A stretch of DNA of 64,000 nt from JBJYIN01 sp046237015. GTDB lineage: Bacteria > Pseudomonadota > Gammaproteobacteria > Enterobacterales > Enterobacteriaceae. Within the stretch, counting starts at the first letter, position 1. Each line of letters begins with the position of its first letter. Where the stretch lies: assembly GCF_046237015.1 (NCBI RefSeq), contig NZ_JBJYIN010000008.1:62001-126000 (forward strand). The letters are read 5' to 3'. The translations under genes and the position numbers were made by a program. A model generated the notes under the pieces. It was not told the DNA's origin, made no database searches, and saw nothing but the letters and a program-made list of their open reading frames with translations. This document shows, piece after piece, positions 53,189 to 63,113 of the stretch.

Positions 53189-54313
53189 ATGGCTTTAAAA
53201 ATCGCATTAAGTGGGTTTTTAACGTTGATGGTTGCAATGGGAATTGGTCGTTTTGCTTTCACGCCTCAGGTTCCTCTGATGATTTCGGAACATCAATTGA
53301 CATTGATCAGCGTGGGCATCGTGGCGGCCCTCAATTATTTGGGTTATCTGGTTGGTGCATTCGATGCGATGCGGGCGAAAAGCGGCATTACGCTACGTTT
53401 GTGGGGCGGGGTGTGGGGTACGGTCATATTGACGCTATGGTCAGCGATTGTGGGGGATGTGTGGGGACACGGCCTTATCCGTTTTTTGGCAGGGTGGGCG
53501 AGCGGATGGGCGATGGTTCTGGTTGCTGCATGGACAAATGAAAGTCTGGCACACTATGGTAAGCCTGCATTGAGCGCGGCGGTTTTTGCCGGGCCGGGCG
53601 CGGGAATATTGATCAGCGGCATGCTGGCTATCGGTGTACAAGGGATGGCGCTGAATGCTGCACAAGCCTGGTTGCTTTATGGGGGCGTCGCCTTGGTGGT
53701 TATTGTTGCGGTAAGCCGTCACCTGCCACGGGGAGGTATATCGATCCGACAGGTGGTAACGACGTTCGAACCGCTGGTATTAACACGACCGCTGAAGCGT
53801 TTGGTATGGAGCTACAGTCTGGCAGGATTTGGCTATATTTTACCCGCTACGTTCCTTTCGCAAATGGCGGCTGAACGTTTTCCCGGTAGCCTATTTGCAC
53901 AGCTTGTCTGGCCGTTGTTTGGTGGTGCCGCGGTTCTGGGCATTGTGATTGGTATTACGACACGACATTTATTGACGACACATCAGCGACTTGCGTTGAT
54001 GCTATGGGCACAGGCTATCGGTATCGTATGTGCTGTCAGTTTTTCTAATCTCAGTGGGTTGATTATTGCCTCCTTGTTGGTCGGTGGTGGTTTTTTAGCG
54101 GTGGTACAACTGTCTTTGCAATATGGCCGTGAGTTAGCACCATTGCATGTGCGATACCTTGCGGGATTACTGACCACGGGGTACGCCATCGGACAGTTGG
54201 TCGGGCCGTTGGTATCATCGTTGTCCACAATGCTGACTCACCAGTTGGAGCCTTCGCTGTATATCGGGATGCTTGCCCTTGTGGCCGCGGGGGTGTTGGT
54301 TTGGAAGGCATGA
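53189..54313 (+). CDS. YbfB/YjiJ family MFS transporter
   Basis: A 374-residue protein with about twelve transmembrane helices. The first helix GFLTLMVAMGIGRFAFTPQVPLM is the YbfB/YjiJ family signature. Its substrate is unknown. It is divergent from a LysR gene, the arrangement typical of a regulator and its transporter target. Confidence 0.9.
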   Translation: MALKIALSGFLTLMVAMGIGRFAFTPQVPLMISEHQLTLISVGIVAALNYLGYLVGAFDAMRAKSGITLRLWGGVWGTVILTLWSAIVGDVWGHGLIRFLAGWASGWAMVLVAAWTNESLAHYGKPALSAAVFAGPGAGILISGMLAIGVQGMALNAAQAWLLYGGVALVVIVAVSRHLPRGGISIRQVVTTFEPLVLTRPLKRLVWSYSLAGFGYILPATFLSQMAAERFPGSLFAQLVWPLFGGAAVLGIVIGITTRHLLTTHQRLALMLWAQAIGIVCAVSFSNLSGLIIASLLVGGGFLAVVQLSLQYGRELAPLHVRYLAGLLTTGYAIGQLVGPLVSSLSTMLTHQLEPSLYIGMLALVAAGVLVWKA

Positions 54314-54951
54314 GAAAAGCTCGTTATCTATCAATAATCATTGAGCGATAGGCTTGTCATCAAGAAAAGAGGAAAACGTCAATGGCGTCTTCCTCTTGTC
54401 GTTTTTGGGGGAAAGCGTAATAAAATCAGATCGAATAGGATTATTCGCTTTTGCCTATTATTAGTATCGGTAAAAACAATGAGTTTTTAATTTATGTTTT
54501 TGGGTTTTCCCATTACATTGCGCCCGTCTTTATAAATTGCCGATAGCTGGGCGCCCATGTTTTTAATATGGCAATGAATAACAACCGTAACTTCTTTTTT
54601 AACCTGAACCAGCAACGGTGGATAAATGTGCTCACGCAGTTGCATCGATTAGTCGCATAGATTAGTGGCATTGATGATTAATAGGTCGCTACTGGTGAAA
54701 AATAGATATTTTTTTACAAAAAAATAAAAAAAACGGTGATTGTCATTGATCCCAATGCTGCTTGGCCTTGCAGCCCCGTATTAGGAATTTTCACAAAAAC
54801 ACGTTGTTAAATAAATCAATGTATAAATATGAATGATTTTTATTTTTACCATTAAAAACAGTTGGTTGATGGGATTGTGGCGGCGAGTTCTTTGCGCGGT
54901 GAACGTGATTTTCATCGCAGGTGTTTTATCAAGCTAGCGATCGTGAGTAGG
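54314..54951. other. Long intergenic region before the chemoreceptor gene
   Basis: About 640 bp of AT-rich sequence with A-runs near 54717-54733 and no supported gene. Several short ATTAGT repeats occur around 54648-54672. Nothing here matches a known RNA. Confidence 0.5.
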
Positions 54952-54978
54952 TAAAGTGTCAGGCTGATTTGCCGATAA
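54952..54978 (+). promoter_or_regulatory. Sigma-28 (FliA) promoter of the chemoreceptor gene
   Basis: TAAAGTGT (54952-54959), an 11-bp spacer and GCCGATAA (54971-54978) match the flagellar class III consensus TAAAGTTT-N11-GCCGATAA at 15 of 16 bases. It lies 190 bp upstream of the start codon. Confidence 0.85.
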
Positions 54979-55167
54979 TAAACATGTATAGCAAAAATAG
55001 CTGTCAATGGCGTCAAACGCCTATTTTTGTCGTAAAGGAGGTTTTAAGTCGGTGAGGTTATCTGCTCACTGGAATTACGCAGTGTCAGTCGGTTTTCAAT
55101 TAAAAATGTGCACCCTAGTTTGAAAAAGCGCAGGTGAAAATCGCTAAATAATTTATAGGAGTCTTCT

Positions 55168-56862
55168 GTGAACTTTTTAAAAAATATCACCATCAGGGCA
55201 ATGCTCTTAACCATACTGGGAATATTCCTACTATTATGGTCAGGTGTTTCACTCTATACGACATCATCGTTAAGCAATATGACGGTGTTATTAGAGTCGA
55301 GCGATGCGCAGCGAAAAAATGTAGAAGTATTAGTCAAAGGAAATGATCAATATTTTCGCACGGTTACCCGTTTGCTGCGGGCCATGGACTATCAACAAAC
55401 GGGTGAAACCGCTGAAGTTGAGAAACTCCTGGTGTCAGCTTCTACTGCATTAAAAAATACCAGCGATGCGCTGACGGCATTTAAAGCAAACACGCATGTC
55501 GGCGTCGATAAAACGACGGTCGATGACATGACAAATGCCTGGACGCAATTGATTGAAGATGGTTTGAAACCATTAATGGCGGCTGTCAGCAATAACCGCG
55601 CCGATGAGTCTCGCCAGATATTCAGAAACAAATACCCTGCGTTAAGTATCGCGTTTGGCTCCAATATGGAGAAATACCAGACGACCATCATGTCTTCCTC
55701 GAATGATTCGTTGAGTCGAGTCTATGTGCTGGTTGATTGGAGTAAGAACATTTTGCTCGCGGCGGTAGTCATTGGTCTGATGATTCTATTCCTCACCGAT
55801 CGTTATCTGCTGCACTATCTGGTTAAACCATTGAATATGATCAAGGGGCATTTCCAAGTGCTGGCCGATGGTCAATTGGGGTATCCACTGGCGGAATTTG
55901 GTCGAAATTGTGCAGGCCAACTAATCCCTTACCTGAAAGATATGCAAAGCAGTTTGATCAATACAGTCACGACGATTCGTGATAGCTCTGGTTCTATTTA
56001 TCAGGGCGCAAGTGAAATTAGAAGTGGCAACAACGATCTCTCCGCCCGTACCGAGCAGCAGGCTGCGGCTCTGGAGCAAACGGCGGCCAGCATGGAGCAA
56101 TTGGGTGCAACGGTGAAGCAGAATGCTGAGAACGTGCATCAGGCTAGCAAGTTGGCGCAGGATGCCTCGATTGCGGCTAAAAAAGGGGGAGAAGTGACAA
56201 CCGAAGTGGTTGAAACGATGGCGAGTATTACCACCAGTTCGAAGAAGATCGCGGATATCACCAGTGTGATTAACGGTATTGCCTTCCAGACGAATATTCT
56301 GGCGTTAAACGCAGCGGTTGAAGCCGCAAGAGCCGGCGAACAAGGACGTGGTTTTGCCGTGGTTGCTGGTGAAGTGCGCAATCTGGCCCAGCGTAGTGCA
56401 CAAGCTGCCAAAGAGATTGAAGGATTGATTGCCGAATCGGTAGAGCGTGTCAATATGGGCTCGCATCAGGTTATGCAAACGGGTGAAGCGATGGAGTCGA
56501 TCATTTCTGCGATTACCCGAGTGAACGATCTGATGGGCGAAATCGCGTCGGCATCGGATGAGCAGAGCCGTGGTATCAGCCAGATCGGTCAGGCTGTGAC
56601 CGAAATGGATGGTGTGACGCAACAGAATGCGGCGTTAGTGCAGGAATCTGCTGCGGCAGCGGCATCGTTGGAAGATCAGGCTCGCCAATTGACCGAAGCA
56701 GTTGCCGTCTTTCAACTGACGAGTGGTGAAAAACGTCAACGTAATGAAAGCGTGTTGCCCGGCAAACCGACGTCGGCACCGACGAAAACAGCATTGCTTG
56801 CTACAGGAACAGGAAGTGCCAAAAAAGGCAAAAACGACAGTGACAACTGGGAAACTTTCTGA
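55168..56862 (+). CDS. Methyl-accepting chemotaxis protein
   Basis: A 564-residue chemoreceptor: TM1 at about 9-30, a four-helix-bundle type periplasmic ligand domain (about 31-188), TM2 at about 190-212, a HAMP linker and the cytoplasmic signalling domain with the hairpin tip INGIAFQTNILALNAAVEAARAGEQGRGFAVVAGEVR. The extreme C-terminus is NWETF, the pentapeptide that tethers CheR and CheB, so it is a high-abundance Tsr/Tar-type receptor. The start is GTG with AGGAG upstream. A near-perfect FliA promoter drives it. The ligand cannot be inferred. Confidence 0.96.
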   Translation: MNFLKNITIRAMLLTILGIFLLLWSGVSLYTTSSLSNMTVLLESSDAQRKNVEVLVKGNDQYFRTVTRLLRAMDYQQTGETAEVEKLLVSASTALKNTSDALTAFKANTHVGVDKTTVDDMTNAWTQLIEDGLKPLMAAVSNNRADESRQIFRNKYPALSIAFGSNMEKYQTTIMSSSNDSLSRVYVLVDWSKNILLAAVVIGLMILFLTDRYLLHYLVKPLNMIKGHFQVLADGQLGYPLAEFGRNCAGQLIPYLKDMQSSLINTVTTIRDSSGSIYQGASEIRSGNNDLSARTEQQAAALEQTAASMEQLGATVKQNAENVHQASKLAQDASIAAKKGGEVTTEVVETMASITTSSKKIADITSVINGIAFQTNILALNAAVEAARAGEQGRGFAVVAGEVRNLAQRSAQAAKEIEGLIAESVERVNMGSHQVMQTGEAMESIISAITRVNDLMGEIASASDEQSRGISQIGQAVTEMDGVTQQNAALVQESAAAAASLEDQARQLTEAVAVFQLTSGEKRQRNESVLPGKPTSAPTKTALLATGTGSAKKGKNDSDNWETF

Positions 56863-57283
56863 TTAAGCGCAGAACGGTGCTCATCCATTAAATAGGATGA
56901 ACCTGCATCACACTCGCTTCTATAAGGCATCGGGTATACGCTCGGTGCCTTTGTTTTTGCTCGATAAGTGAAGATTGGAGTGCCTTGTACCTAGTGATAT
57001 ATCACCATACTTCAGGTTGTCTGCGTTATTCAAAAACGATAACGTGTTGTCATACAGCTCGCAGTATGCCGGAGATAAGCTGAATCTATTTCAACCATCA
57101 TGACATACAATCACTGGATAATCGTTCCTCTCTCAACTAGAGTGTTGACGGCGTTTGGGGCAACCTTATTCGTCACTATAGGAACCGTGCGTCATTGGCA
57201 TCTCCGCTTTCGTTGTAAAGATGGATTCTAGTAAGTGAGCCTAAACGAGGTCGGTTCTCAGTAACACCTGCAGGAGAATAATA
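56863..57283. other. Intergenic region between the chemoreceptor gene and folE
   Basis: A 421-bp gap without a gene. CACCATACTTCAGGTTGTCTG at 57003-57023 faintly resembles the left end of ERIC elements. The folE promoter should be in the right half. Confidence 0.4.
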
Positions 57284-57946
57284 ATGTCATCTTTAAGTAA
57301 AGAAGCCGTTTTGGTGCATGAGGCGCTGATGGCGCGTGGCCTGGAAACGCCGTTACGTGGACCATTATTGGATCGGGATACGCGTAAGCAGCGTATTTCC
57401 GAGCATATGACGGAAATCATGAATCTATTGAGCCTCGATTTGGAGGACGATAGTCTGGCTGAGACGCCGCATCGTATTGCTAAAATGTATGTCGATGAAA
57501 TATTCTCCGGTTTGGATTATGCTAATTTCCCGAAAATCACCATCATCGAAAATAAAATGAAAGTCGATGAAATGGTGACCGTGCGTGATATCACCTTAAC
57601 CAGTACGTGCGAACATCATTTCGTGACGATCGATGGTAAAGCAACAGTGGCTTACATCCCGAAAGAGGGTGTGATCGGCTTATCGAAGATTAATCGTATT
57701 GTTCAATTTTTCTCTCAGCGCCCTCAAGTGCAGGAGCGGTTGACGCAACAAATCCTGATTGCATTACAAACGTTATTGGGAACCAGCAATGTCGCGGTTT
57801 CAATTGATGCAGTGCATTACTGTGTGAAGGCTCGCGGTATTCGCGATGCGACCAGCGCTACGACGACAACATCGTTGGGCGGGTTGTTCAAATCCAGCCA
57901 AAATACGCGTCAGGAATTTCTGCGGGCTGTGCGTCACCACAACTGA
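57284..57946 (+). CDS. folE: FolE, GTP cyclohydrolase I
   Basis: The 220-residue protein is close to E. coli FolE (222). Zinc ligands are Cys109 and His112 in STCEHHF and a Cys near 180 in HYCVKARG; EHHFVTIDGKATVAYIPK and GLSKINRIVQFFSQRPQVQERLT are the signature blocks. It converts GTP to dihydroneopterin triphosphate, the first step of folate synthesis. An AGGAG site precedes the ATG. yeiB follows on the same strand, as in E. coli. Confidence 0.98.
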   Translation: MSSLSKEAVLVHEALMARGLETPLRGPLLDRDTRKQRISEHMTEIMNLLSLDLEDDSLAETPHRIAKMYVDEIFSGLDYANFPKITIIENKMKVDEMVTVRDITLTSTCEHHFVTIDGKATVAYIPKEGVIGLSKINRIVQFFSQRPQVQERLTQQILIALQTLLGTSNVAVSIDAVHYCVKARGIRDATSATTTTSLGGLFKSSQNTRQEFLRAVRHHN

Positions 57947-58137
57947 ATGCGTTTCTGAATAGATGCTGGGGGATACCAATGCTTCCGGCATTTTTTTCGT
58001 TCTTACTCAGTGGCAGTAGCATCAGGCGTGTCTCTGCGACGTCTGTTGTATCAATAGAGTATCAGTAGAAAATACGTATGATTTCCCGCGTTCTGTTAAT
58101 ACAATTGCTGTTCCGATGAGTTAACGATCCGAGCATC

Positions 58138-59328
58138 ATGTCTCTTCAATCTGTGCCTTCTCAACCTTTATCTTCCCAAACGATGCCTCCATCGCGGATC
58201 GCCACGCTGGATTTTGCCCGTGGAGTGGCTGTACTCGGTATTCTGCTGATGAATATCATTGCATTCGGTCTACCTAAAGCCGCTTATCTTAACCCTGCTT
58301 ATCTAGGGCTCCCTGATTTGGATGATATCTGGGCATGGGCAATATCAGATCTGTTGGTGCAGGCAAAATTTTTGACCTTATTCTCTATTCTGTTTGGCGC
58401 GGGCCTGCAACTGCTGTTATCACGCGGAACCCGCTGGGTTCATGCCCGACTTTTTTGGCTGATGCTGTTCGGACTCATTCATTCCATTTTCTTTTGGGAT
58501 GGCGATATTTTATTGGATTATGGTCTGATTGGGCTGGTGTGTTATGGCATGATTCGTCTTGCCGACAGCAGTCGCGCCTTGTTGCGAACAGGGATCGTCA
58601 TGTATTTGGCGGGGATAGGGATCCTGTTTGTACTTAGCCAATTATTGAGTATGCAGCCAGGGCGATTTTGGCAACCAGGGGCAGCCGATATTGCCTATGA
58701 AATGTATTGGCAAACAGCGGGCGGATCTGAAGCCTGGCGTAATCGGGTTGATTTACTGGCAGAAAGTCTTCTGTCGCTCGGTGTGCAATACGGCTGGCTA
58801 CTGGCGGGATCAATGTTATTGGGCGCGGGGTTGATGCGTAGTGGCTGGTTGAAGGGGGAATTTGCCCAGAACCACTATCGCTATGTTGCGCTGTGGTCCA
58901 TTCCTCTCGCATTAGCGATGAATAGCATTGGTGTGCTTGCACAGTGGTGGGTGCAATGGGAATACCGTTGGAGCGGTTTGCTGTTGCAAATCCCGCGAGA
59001 GCTGAGTGCGCCATTGCAGGCTGTTGGCTATCTGGCATTGTGCTATGGCTTCTGGTCGACGCTATGTCAGTGGCGTTTCACCTACTGGATTGTGAATATT
59101 GGCCGGATGGCTCTCAGCAATTATTTGCTGCAAACGTTGTTATGTACGATGTTATTTAACCATTTGGGTTTTTTTATGCGGTTTGATCGCTTTCAATTGA
59201 TGGCGATTGTCCCTTGTATATGGGGGGCTAATCTGGTTTTTTCGCACTATTGGTTACGGTATTTCAGACAAGGTCCACTCGAATGGCTGTGGCGCAAACT
59301 CACTGCGGTCGTCGCCAGCAAAGCGTAA
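58138..59328 (+). CDS. yeiB: YeiB, DUF418 membrane protein
   Basis: A 396-residue protein with about ten transmembrane segments. RIATLDFARGVAVLGILLMNI is the N-terminal DUF418 motif, and the C-terminal GRMALSNYLLQTLLCTMLF block is its conserved end. E. coli YeiB is 385 residues. The family is thought to transport or modify an unknown compound. It follows folE by 191 bp. Confidence 0.94.
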   Translation: MSLQSVPSQPLSSQTMPPSRIATLDFARGVAVLGILLMNIIAFGLPKAAYLNPAYLGLPDLDDIWAWAISDLLVQAKFLTLFSILFGAGLQLLLSRGTRWVHARLFWLMLFGLIHSIFFWDGDILLDYGLIGLVCYGMIRLADSSRALLRTGIVMYLAGIGILFVLSQLLSMQPGRFWQPGAADIAYEMYWQTAGGSEAWRNRVDLLAESLLSLGVQYGWLLAGSMLLGAGLMRSGWLKGEFAQNHYRYVALWSIPLALAMNSIGVLAQWWVQWEYRWSGLLLQIPRELSAPLQAVGYLALCYGFWSTLCQWRFTYWIVNIGRMALSNYLLQTLLCTMLFNHLGFFMRFDRFQLMAIVPCIWGANLVFSHYWLRYFRQGPLEWLWRKLTAVVASKA

Positions 59329-59379
59329 CGGAACACGTGAGTGTGGGGGCTCTCCAATGGTGATACCGACACCTCTCTG

Positions 59380-60132
59380 TTAGGGATACGGTTTTTCTGC
59401 TGTTTTATCGTGGCTGGTGGCCGATGGGGGTTCTTGAATGAACACTTGCTCAGGCGGAACTGCCGGGTATTCAGGCGCGTCATCGGGAACATTATGTTCG
59501 GCAGGAATTGGAATTTGCGGCCCCAGAAAACGAGGTTCCCGCTTCAGAATGTAGAGATCAAATAGCGCGCCTAATCTGGCGCCAAATTCACGAATGCGTA
59601 CCGTCATCATATTTTTAGGCGAGGGAACGGTATAGCACTGAGCCTGAATGCCCAAATGTAGCGCGATGAACAGCGCTCGCTCACAGTGAAAACGCTGTGT
59701 GATGATCGTGAAGTCATTGGTATCGAACACTTTTCTTGTTCTGACGATCGAGTCCAAGGTTCTGAACCCCGCATAGTCCAGCACAATATCAGCCGGAGGA
59801 ACACCCGCGGCAATTAAATCACGACGCATTGTCATCGGTTCGTTGTAGCTTTGCATCGCGTTATCGCCACTTAGCAGTAAATAACTGATTTTACCGCTGT
59901 TATAGGCATTCAACGCACCCTGAATGCGAAACTGGTAATACTGATTAATGGTACCGGTTCGATAGTATTTTGCTGTGCCTAATACCACACCGACCTGTCG
60001 TGAGGGCAACGTTTGTAATTCGTCGTAAATAAAAGGGGCGGTTTTCCAACTGATCCAACGATCGAGCGCAAAGGCAGACAGCATGAGTACGCCAATGGTA
60101 AGTAACAGGCCGATCATCAGGCGTTTATACAT
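59380..60132 (-). CDS. sanA: SanA, DUF218 inner membrane protein
   Basis: A 250-residue protein with an N-terminal transmembrane anchor (LMIGLLLTIGVLMLSAFAL) and a periplasmic DUF218 domain (VGVVLGTAKYYRTG, LLLSGDNAMQSYNEP, ITQRFHCERALFIAL). E. coli SanA (239) affects envelope permeability and vancomycin resistance at high temperature. A Pro/Glu-rich tail of about 30 residues follows the domain. Convergent with yeiB. Confidence 0.94.
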   Translation of the reverse strand: MYKRLMIGLLLTIGVLMLSAFALDRWISWKTAPFIYDELQTLPSRQVGVVLGTAKYYRTGTINQYYQFRIQGALNAYNSGKISYLLLSGDNAMQSYNEPMTMRRDLIAAGVPPADIVLDYAGFRTLDSIVRTRKVFDTNDFTIITQRFHCERALFIALHLGIQAQCYTVPSPKNMMTVRIREFGARLGALFDLYILKREPRFLGPQIPIPAEHNVPDDAPEYPAVPPEQVFIQEPPSATSHDKTAEKPYP

Positions 60133-60291
60133 GCTTATGCCTCAGGCAAGGCTAGTAAAGTAGACAGGTTCTCAGGCTACTTTACCTGAACGGTCGACGC
60201 AAGACGCAGTCGGTCATGGTGATGTTTATTGACTGATTTTTCAACGATAGTGTGAAAATAGGTAGTATGAAGATAGTTCCATCGCGATTGT

Positions 60292-60330
60292 CTATCATCG
60301 ATTGCCCGATTTTCAGGCAACCGATGATAG
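60292..60330. terminator. Long hairpin downstream of rimO
   Basis: CTATCATCG (60292-60300) pairs with CGATGATAG (60322-60330), and an inner TTGCC/GGCAA stem continues it. There is no T tract on the minus strand, so factor-independent termination is unsure. Confidence 0.4.
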
Positions 60331-60342
60331 TTAACGGTCAAA

Positions 60343-61656
60343 TTAGGCTCGGCTGCCCCACAGATCGTATTCGTCGGCGTGTTCGATTTTTACTTTTACA
60401 ATGTCACCGACGTTAACGCCCGTTTCACCGTTTAAATAAACCGCACCGTCAATTTCCGGTGCATCGGCCATACTGCGTCCGATTGCGCCTTCTTTATCAA
60501 CATCGTCGATTAATACCCACAGTTCACGGCCAATTTTATCCTGTAAACGTTGGGCTGAAATGCTTTGTTGTAATTGCATGAAACGATGAAAGCGTTCTTC
60601 TTTCACTTCTTCCGGAATTTGATCCGGCAGTTCATTTGCCGTTGCGCCTTCTACCGGACTGTATTTGAAGCAACCTACGCGGTCTAGCTGGGCCTCTTTG
60701 AGAAAATCCAGCAGCATTTGGAAATCTTCTTCTGTTTCGCCCGGGAAGCCAACGATGAAGGTCGAACGCAGCGTTAACTCAGGACAAATTTCACGCCAGC
60801 GCTTGATACGTTCCAGCGTTCTTTCGACCGCGCCGGGGCGTTTCATCAATTTCAGAATACGCGGGCTTGCGTGTTGCAGTGGGATATCCAGATACGGCAA
60901 AATTTTGCCTTCCGCCATCAGCGGAATGACATCATCGACATGTGGGTAAGGGTAGACATAATGTAAGCGAACCCATACGCCTAATGATGACAACTGTTCG
61001 CACAGGCTCACCATACTGGTTTTCACGGGTTGTCCATTCCAGAACCCCGTACGTTGCTTCACATCGGCACCATAAGCGGAGGTGTCCTGAGAAATAACGA
61101 GCAGTTCCTTTACACCTGCATCGACTAAGCGCTTGGCTTCATCCAGTACTGAGCCAATAGGACGGCTATCCAGATCGCCGCGCATTGAGGGAATAATGCA
61201 GAATGTGCAGCGATGGTTACAGCCTTCGGATATTTTCAGATAAGCATAGTGACGGGGTGTCAGCTTCACGCCTTGGGCAGGAACCAGGCTGGTAAACGGA
61301 TTATGTTCCGGTTTGGGAACATATTGATGGACGTGTGACAGGACTTGCTCGTAGCTGTGTGGGCCGGTAATTTCCAGAACCTTTGGATGTACTTCACGGA
61401 TTTGATTTTCTTTGGCACCCAGACATCCGGTTACGATCACCTTACCGTTTTCATCGAGTGCTTCACCAATCGCTTCTAGCGACTCTTGCACGGCACTGTC
61501 AATAAAACCACAAGTATTGACGATCACCAGCTCGGCATCATTGTAACGCGGAACGACCTGATAACCTTCGGTACGTAGTTCAGTCAGGATCCTCTCTGAA
61601 TCCACTAGGTTTTTCGGGCAGCCGAGGGAAACAAATCCAATACGTGGTTGTTGCAT
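60343..61656 (-). CDS. rimO: RimO, ribosomal protein uS12 methylthiotransferase
   Basis: A 437-residue radical SAM enzyme with an N-terminal UPF0004 domain (cluster cysteines 13, 49 and 78), the radical SAM motif C146xxxC150xxC153 (GCNHRCTFC) and a C-terminal TRAM domain. It adds a methylthio group to Asp88 of ribosomal protein S12. The motif SLGCPKNLVDSE distinguishes RimO from the tRNA enzyme MiaB. It is divergent from yliI, as near this locus in E. coli. Confidence 0.97.
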   Translation of the reverse strand: MQQPRIGFVSLGCPKNLVDSERILTELRTEGYQVVPRYNDAELVIVNTCGFIDSAVQESLEAIGEALDENGKVIVTGCLGAKENQIREVHPKVLEITGPHSYEQVLSHVHQYVPKPEHNPFTSLVPAQGVKLTPRHYAYLKISEGCNHRCTFCIIPSMRGDLDSRPIGSVLDEAKRLVDAGVKELLVISQDTSAYGADVKQRTGFWNGQPVKTSMVSLCEQLSSLGVWVRLHYVYPYPHVDDVIPLMAEGKILPYLDIPLQHASPRILKLMKRPGAVERTLERIKRWREICPELTLRSTFIVGFPGETEEDFQMLLDFLKEAQLDRVGCFKYSPVEGATANELPDQIPEEVKEERFHRFMQLQQSISAQRLQDKIGRELWVLIDDVDKEGAIGRSMADAPEIDGAVYLNGETGVNVGDIVKVKIEHADEYDLWGSRA

Positions 61657-61892
61657 GTTGTTTGCTCACAATTTATTCAAAAAGAAAAACCGCAGAATTC
61701 TACACTATAGTTGGATGACCTTATAGTCGATAAGGTAAAACTCAGCACTTTACTGATGCCTTTCTCTTATCCGTATTTAATCCTGCGTCACTTGCTACTT
61801 TCTTCAATAAATGTAAACGCCCGTGCGATTTTTTGCACAAACAGCGGAAGGCACCTAAATTTACAGAACTTTTGTTGAATGGAGACAACGTT

Positions 61893-63068
61893 ATGTCTGA
61901 TTTCACGGTGCCTCATTTATCTTATCGTCCACCTTATCCATTTTTGTCTCAGACATGGCGGCGACATGCTCGTTGGATGTTGATAGGCATGTCCTGCTTG
62001 TTTTCTGGTTATCTGTTGGCGGCGCAGCCTAAAGTGATTGAGTTACAAGATAAGCTCGATCATCCATGGTCATTGGCTTTTCTCCCTGGTGAACAAGGGA
62101 TGTTGATTACTGAGCGATCGGGGAACTTACGTCGTTGGCAGACAATGGGCGGGTTGTCTGAACCTATCTCTGGCGTACCGGCGGTATATGCTCAGTCTCA
62201 AGGTGGCTTATTAGAAGTCGCGTTGTCTCCGAACTTTGCTCAGAATCGACGCATTTATTTGAGTTTTGCTGAAGAGGGCAGTGAAGGTAAAGCGGGAACG
62301 GCTGTCGGCTATGGTCGCCTGTCTGACGATTTCCAACGTCTGGAAAATTTTACGGTTTTCTTCCGTCAGACACCTAAATTGTCTACCGGAAATCATTTTG
62401 GCGGCAAGCTGGTTTTTGATCAAACCGGACATCTCTATATTGCATTGGGCGAGAATAACCAACGCCCGACAGCGCAAGATTTGGATAAGTTGCAGGGAAA
62501 AATAGTACGTTTGACGGCGGATGGGAAGGTGCCATCAGATAACCCATTCGTGAATAAGCCGCAAGCTCGTCCAGAAATCTGGTCATATGGTCATCGTAAT
62601 CCACAGGGATTGGCTATTAATCCGTGGACGGGGACGCTATGGGAGAATGAACACGGCCCGAAAGGAGGCGATGAAATTAACCTCCCTCAGCCTGGTAGCA
62701 ATTATGGCTGGCCTATTGCGACCCACGGAATCAATTATTCTGGCCTGAAGATCCCTGAAGCGAAAGGTGAGCAGGTCGCTGGAATGGTAGACCCCGTTTT
62801 TTACTGGAAGAAATCACCGGGTATCAGCGGCATGGCGTTCTACAATAGCGATCGTTTTCCTCAATGGAAAAATTCGGTGTTTATTGGGGCGCTGGCAGAG
62901 AAAAACCTTATCCGTTTGACGTTGGACGGTGACAACGTTATCGCGGAGGAGCGTTTGTTACAGGATCGCGGAGAACGTATCCGCGAAGCCAGAGTCGGAC
63001 CTGACGGCTACCTTTATTTGCTGACCGATCATGACAATGGCAAATTACTGAAAGTAGGCTTGGAATAA
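61893..63068 (+). CDS. yliI: YliI, PQQ-dependent soluble aldose sugar dehydrogenase
   Basis: A 391-residue protein of the GSDH beta-propeller family: DHPWSLAFLPGE, GNHFGGKLVFD, SYGHRNPQGLAINPW and NEHGPKGGDEINLP match the PQQ and calcium sites of E. coli YliI (371). It oxidises aldoses in the periplasm with PQQ. The signal segment (MLIGMSCLFSGYLLAA) is preceded by about 28 extra polar residues from the ATG at 61893, which has GGAG upstream; a start at Met49 of the frame would give a normal signal peptide. Confidence 0.93.
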   Translation: MSDFTVPHLSYRPPYPFLSQTWRRHARWMLIGMSCLFSGYLLAAQPKVIELQDKLDHPWSLAFLPGEQGMLITERSGNLRRWQTMGGLSEPISGVPAVYAQSQGGLLEVALSPNFAQNRRIYLSFAEEGSEGKAGTAVGYGRLSDDFQRLENFTVFFRQTPKLSTGNHFGGKLVFDQTGHLYIALGENNQRPTAQDLDKLQGKIVRLTADGKVPSDNPFVNKPQARPEIWSYGHRNPQGLAINPWTGTLWENEHGPKGGDEINLPQPGSNYGWPIATHGINYSGLKIPEAKGEQVAGMVDPVFYWKKSPGISGMAFYNSDRFPQWKNSVFIGALAEKNLIRLTLDGDNVIAEERLLQDRGERIREARVGPDGYLYLLTDHDNGKLLKVGLE

Positions 63069-63113
63069 CGAACTAGCCACAGGCATCGTGAGATGCCTGT
63101 GGTGAAGAGAACA

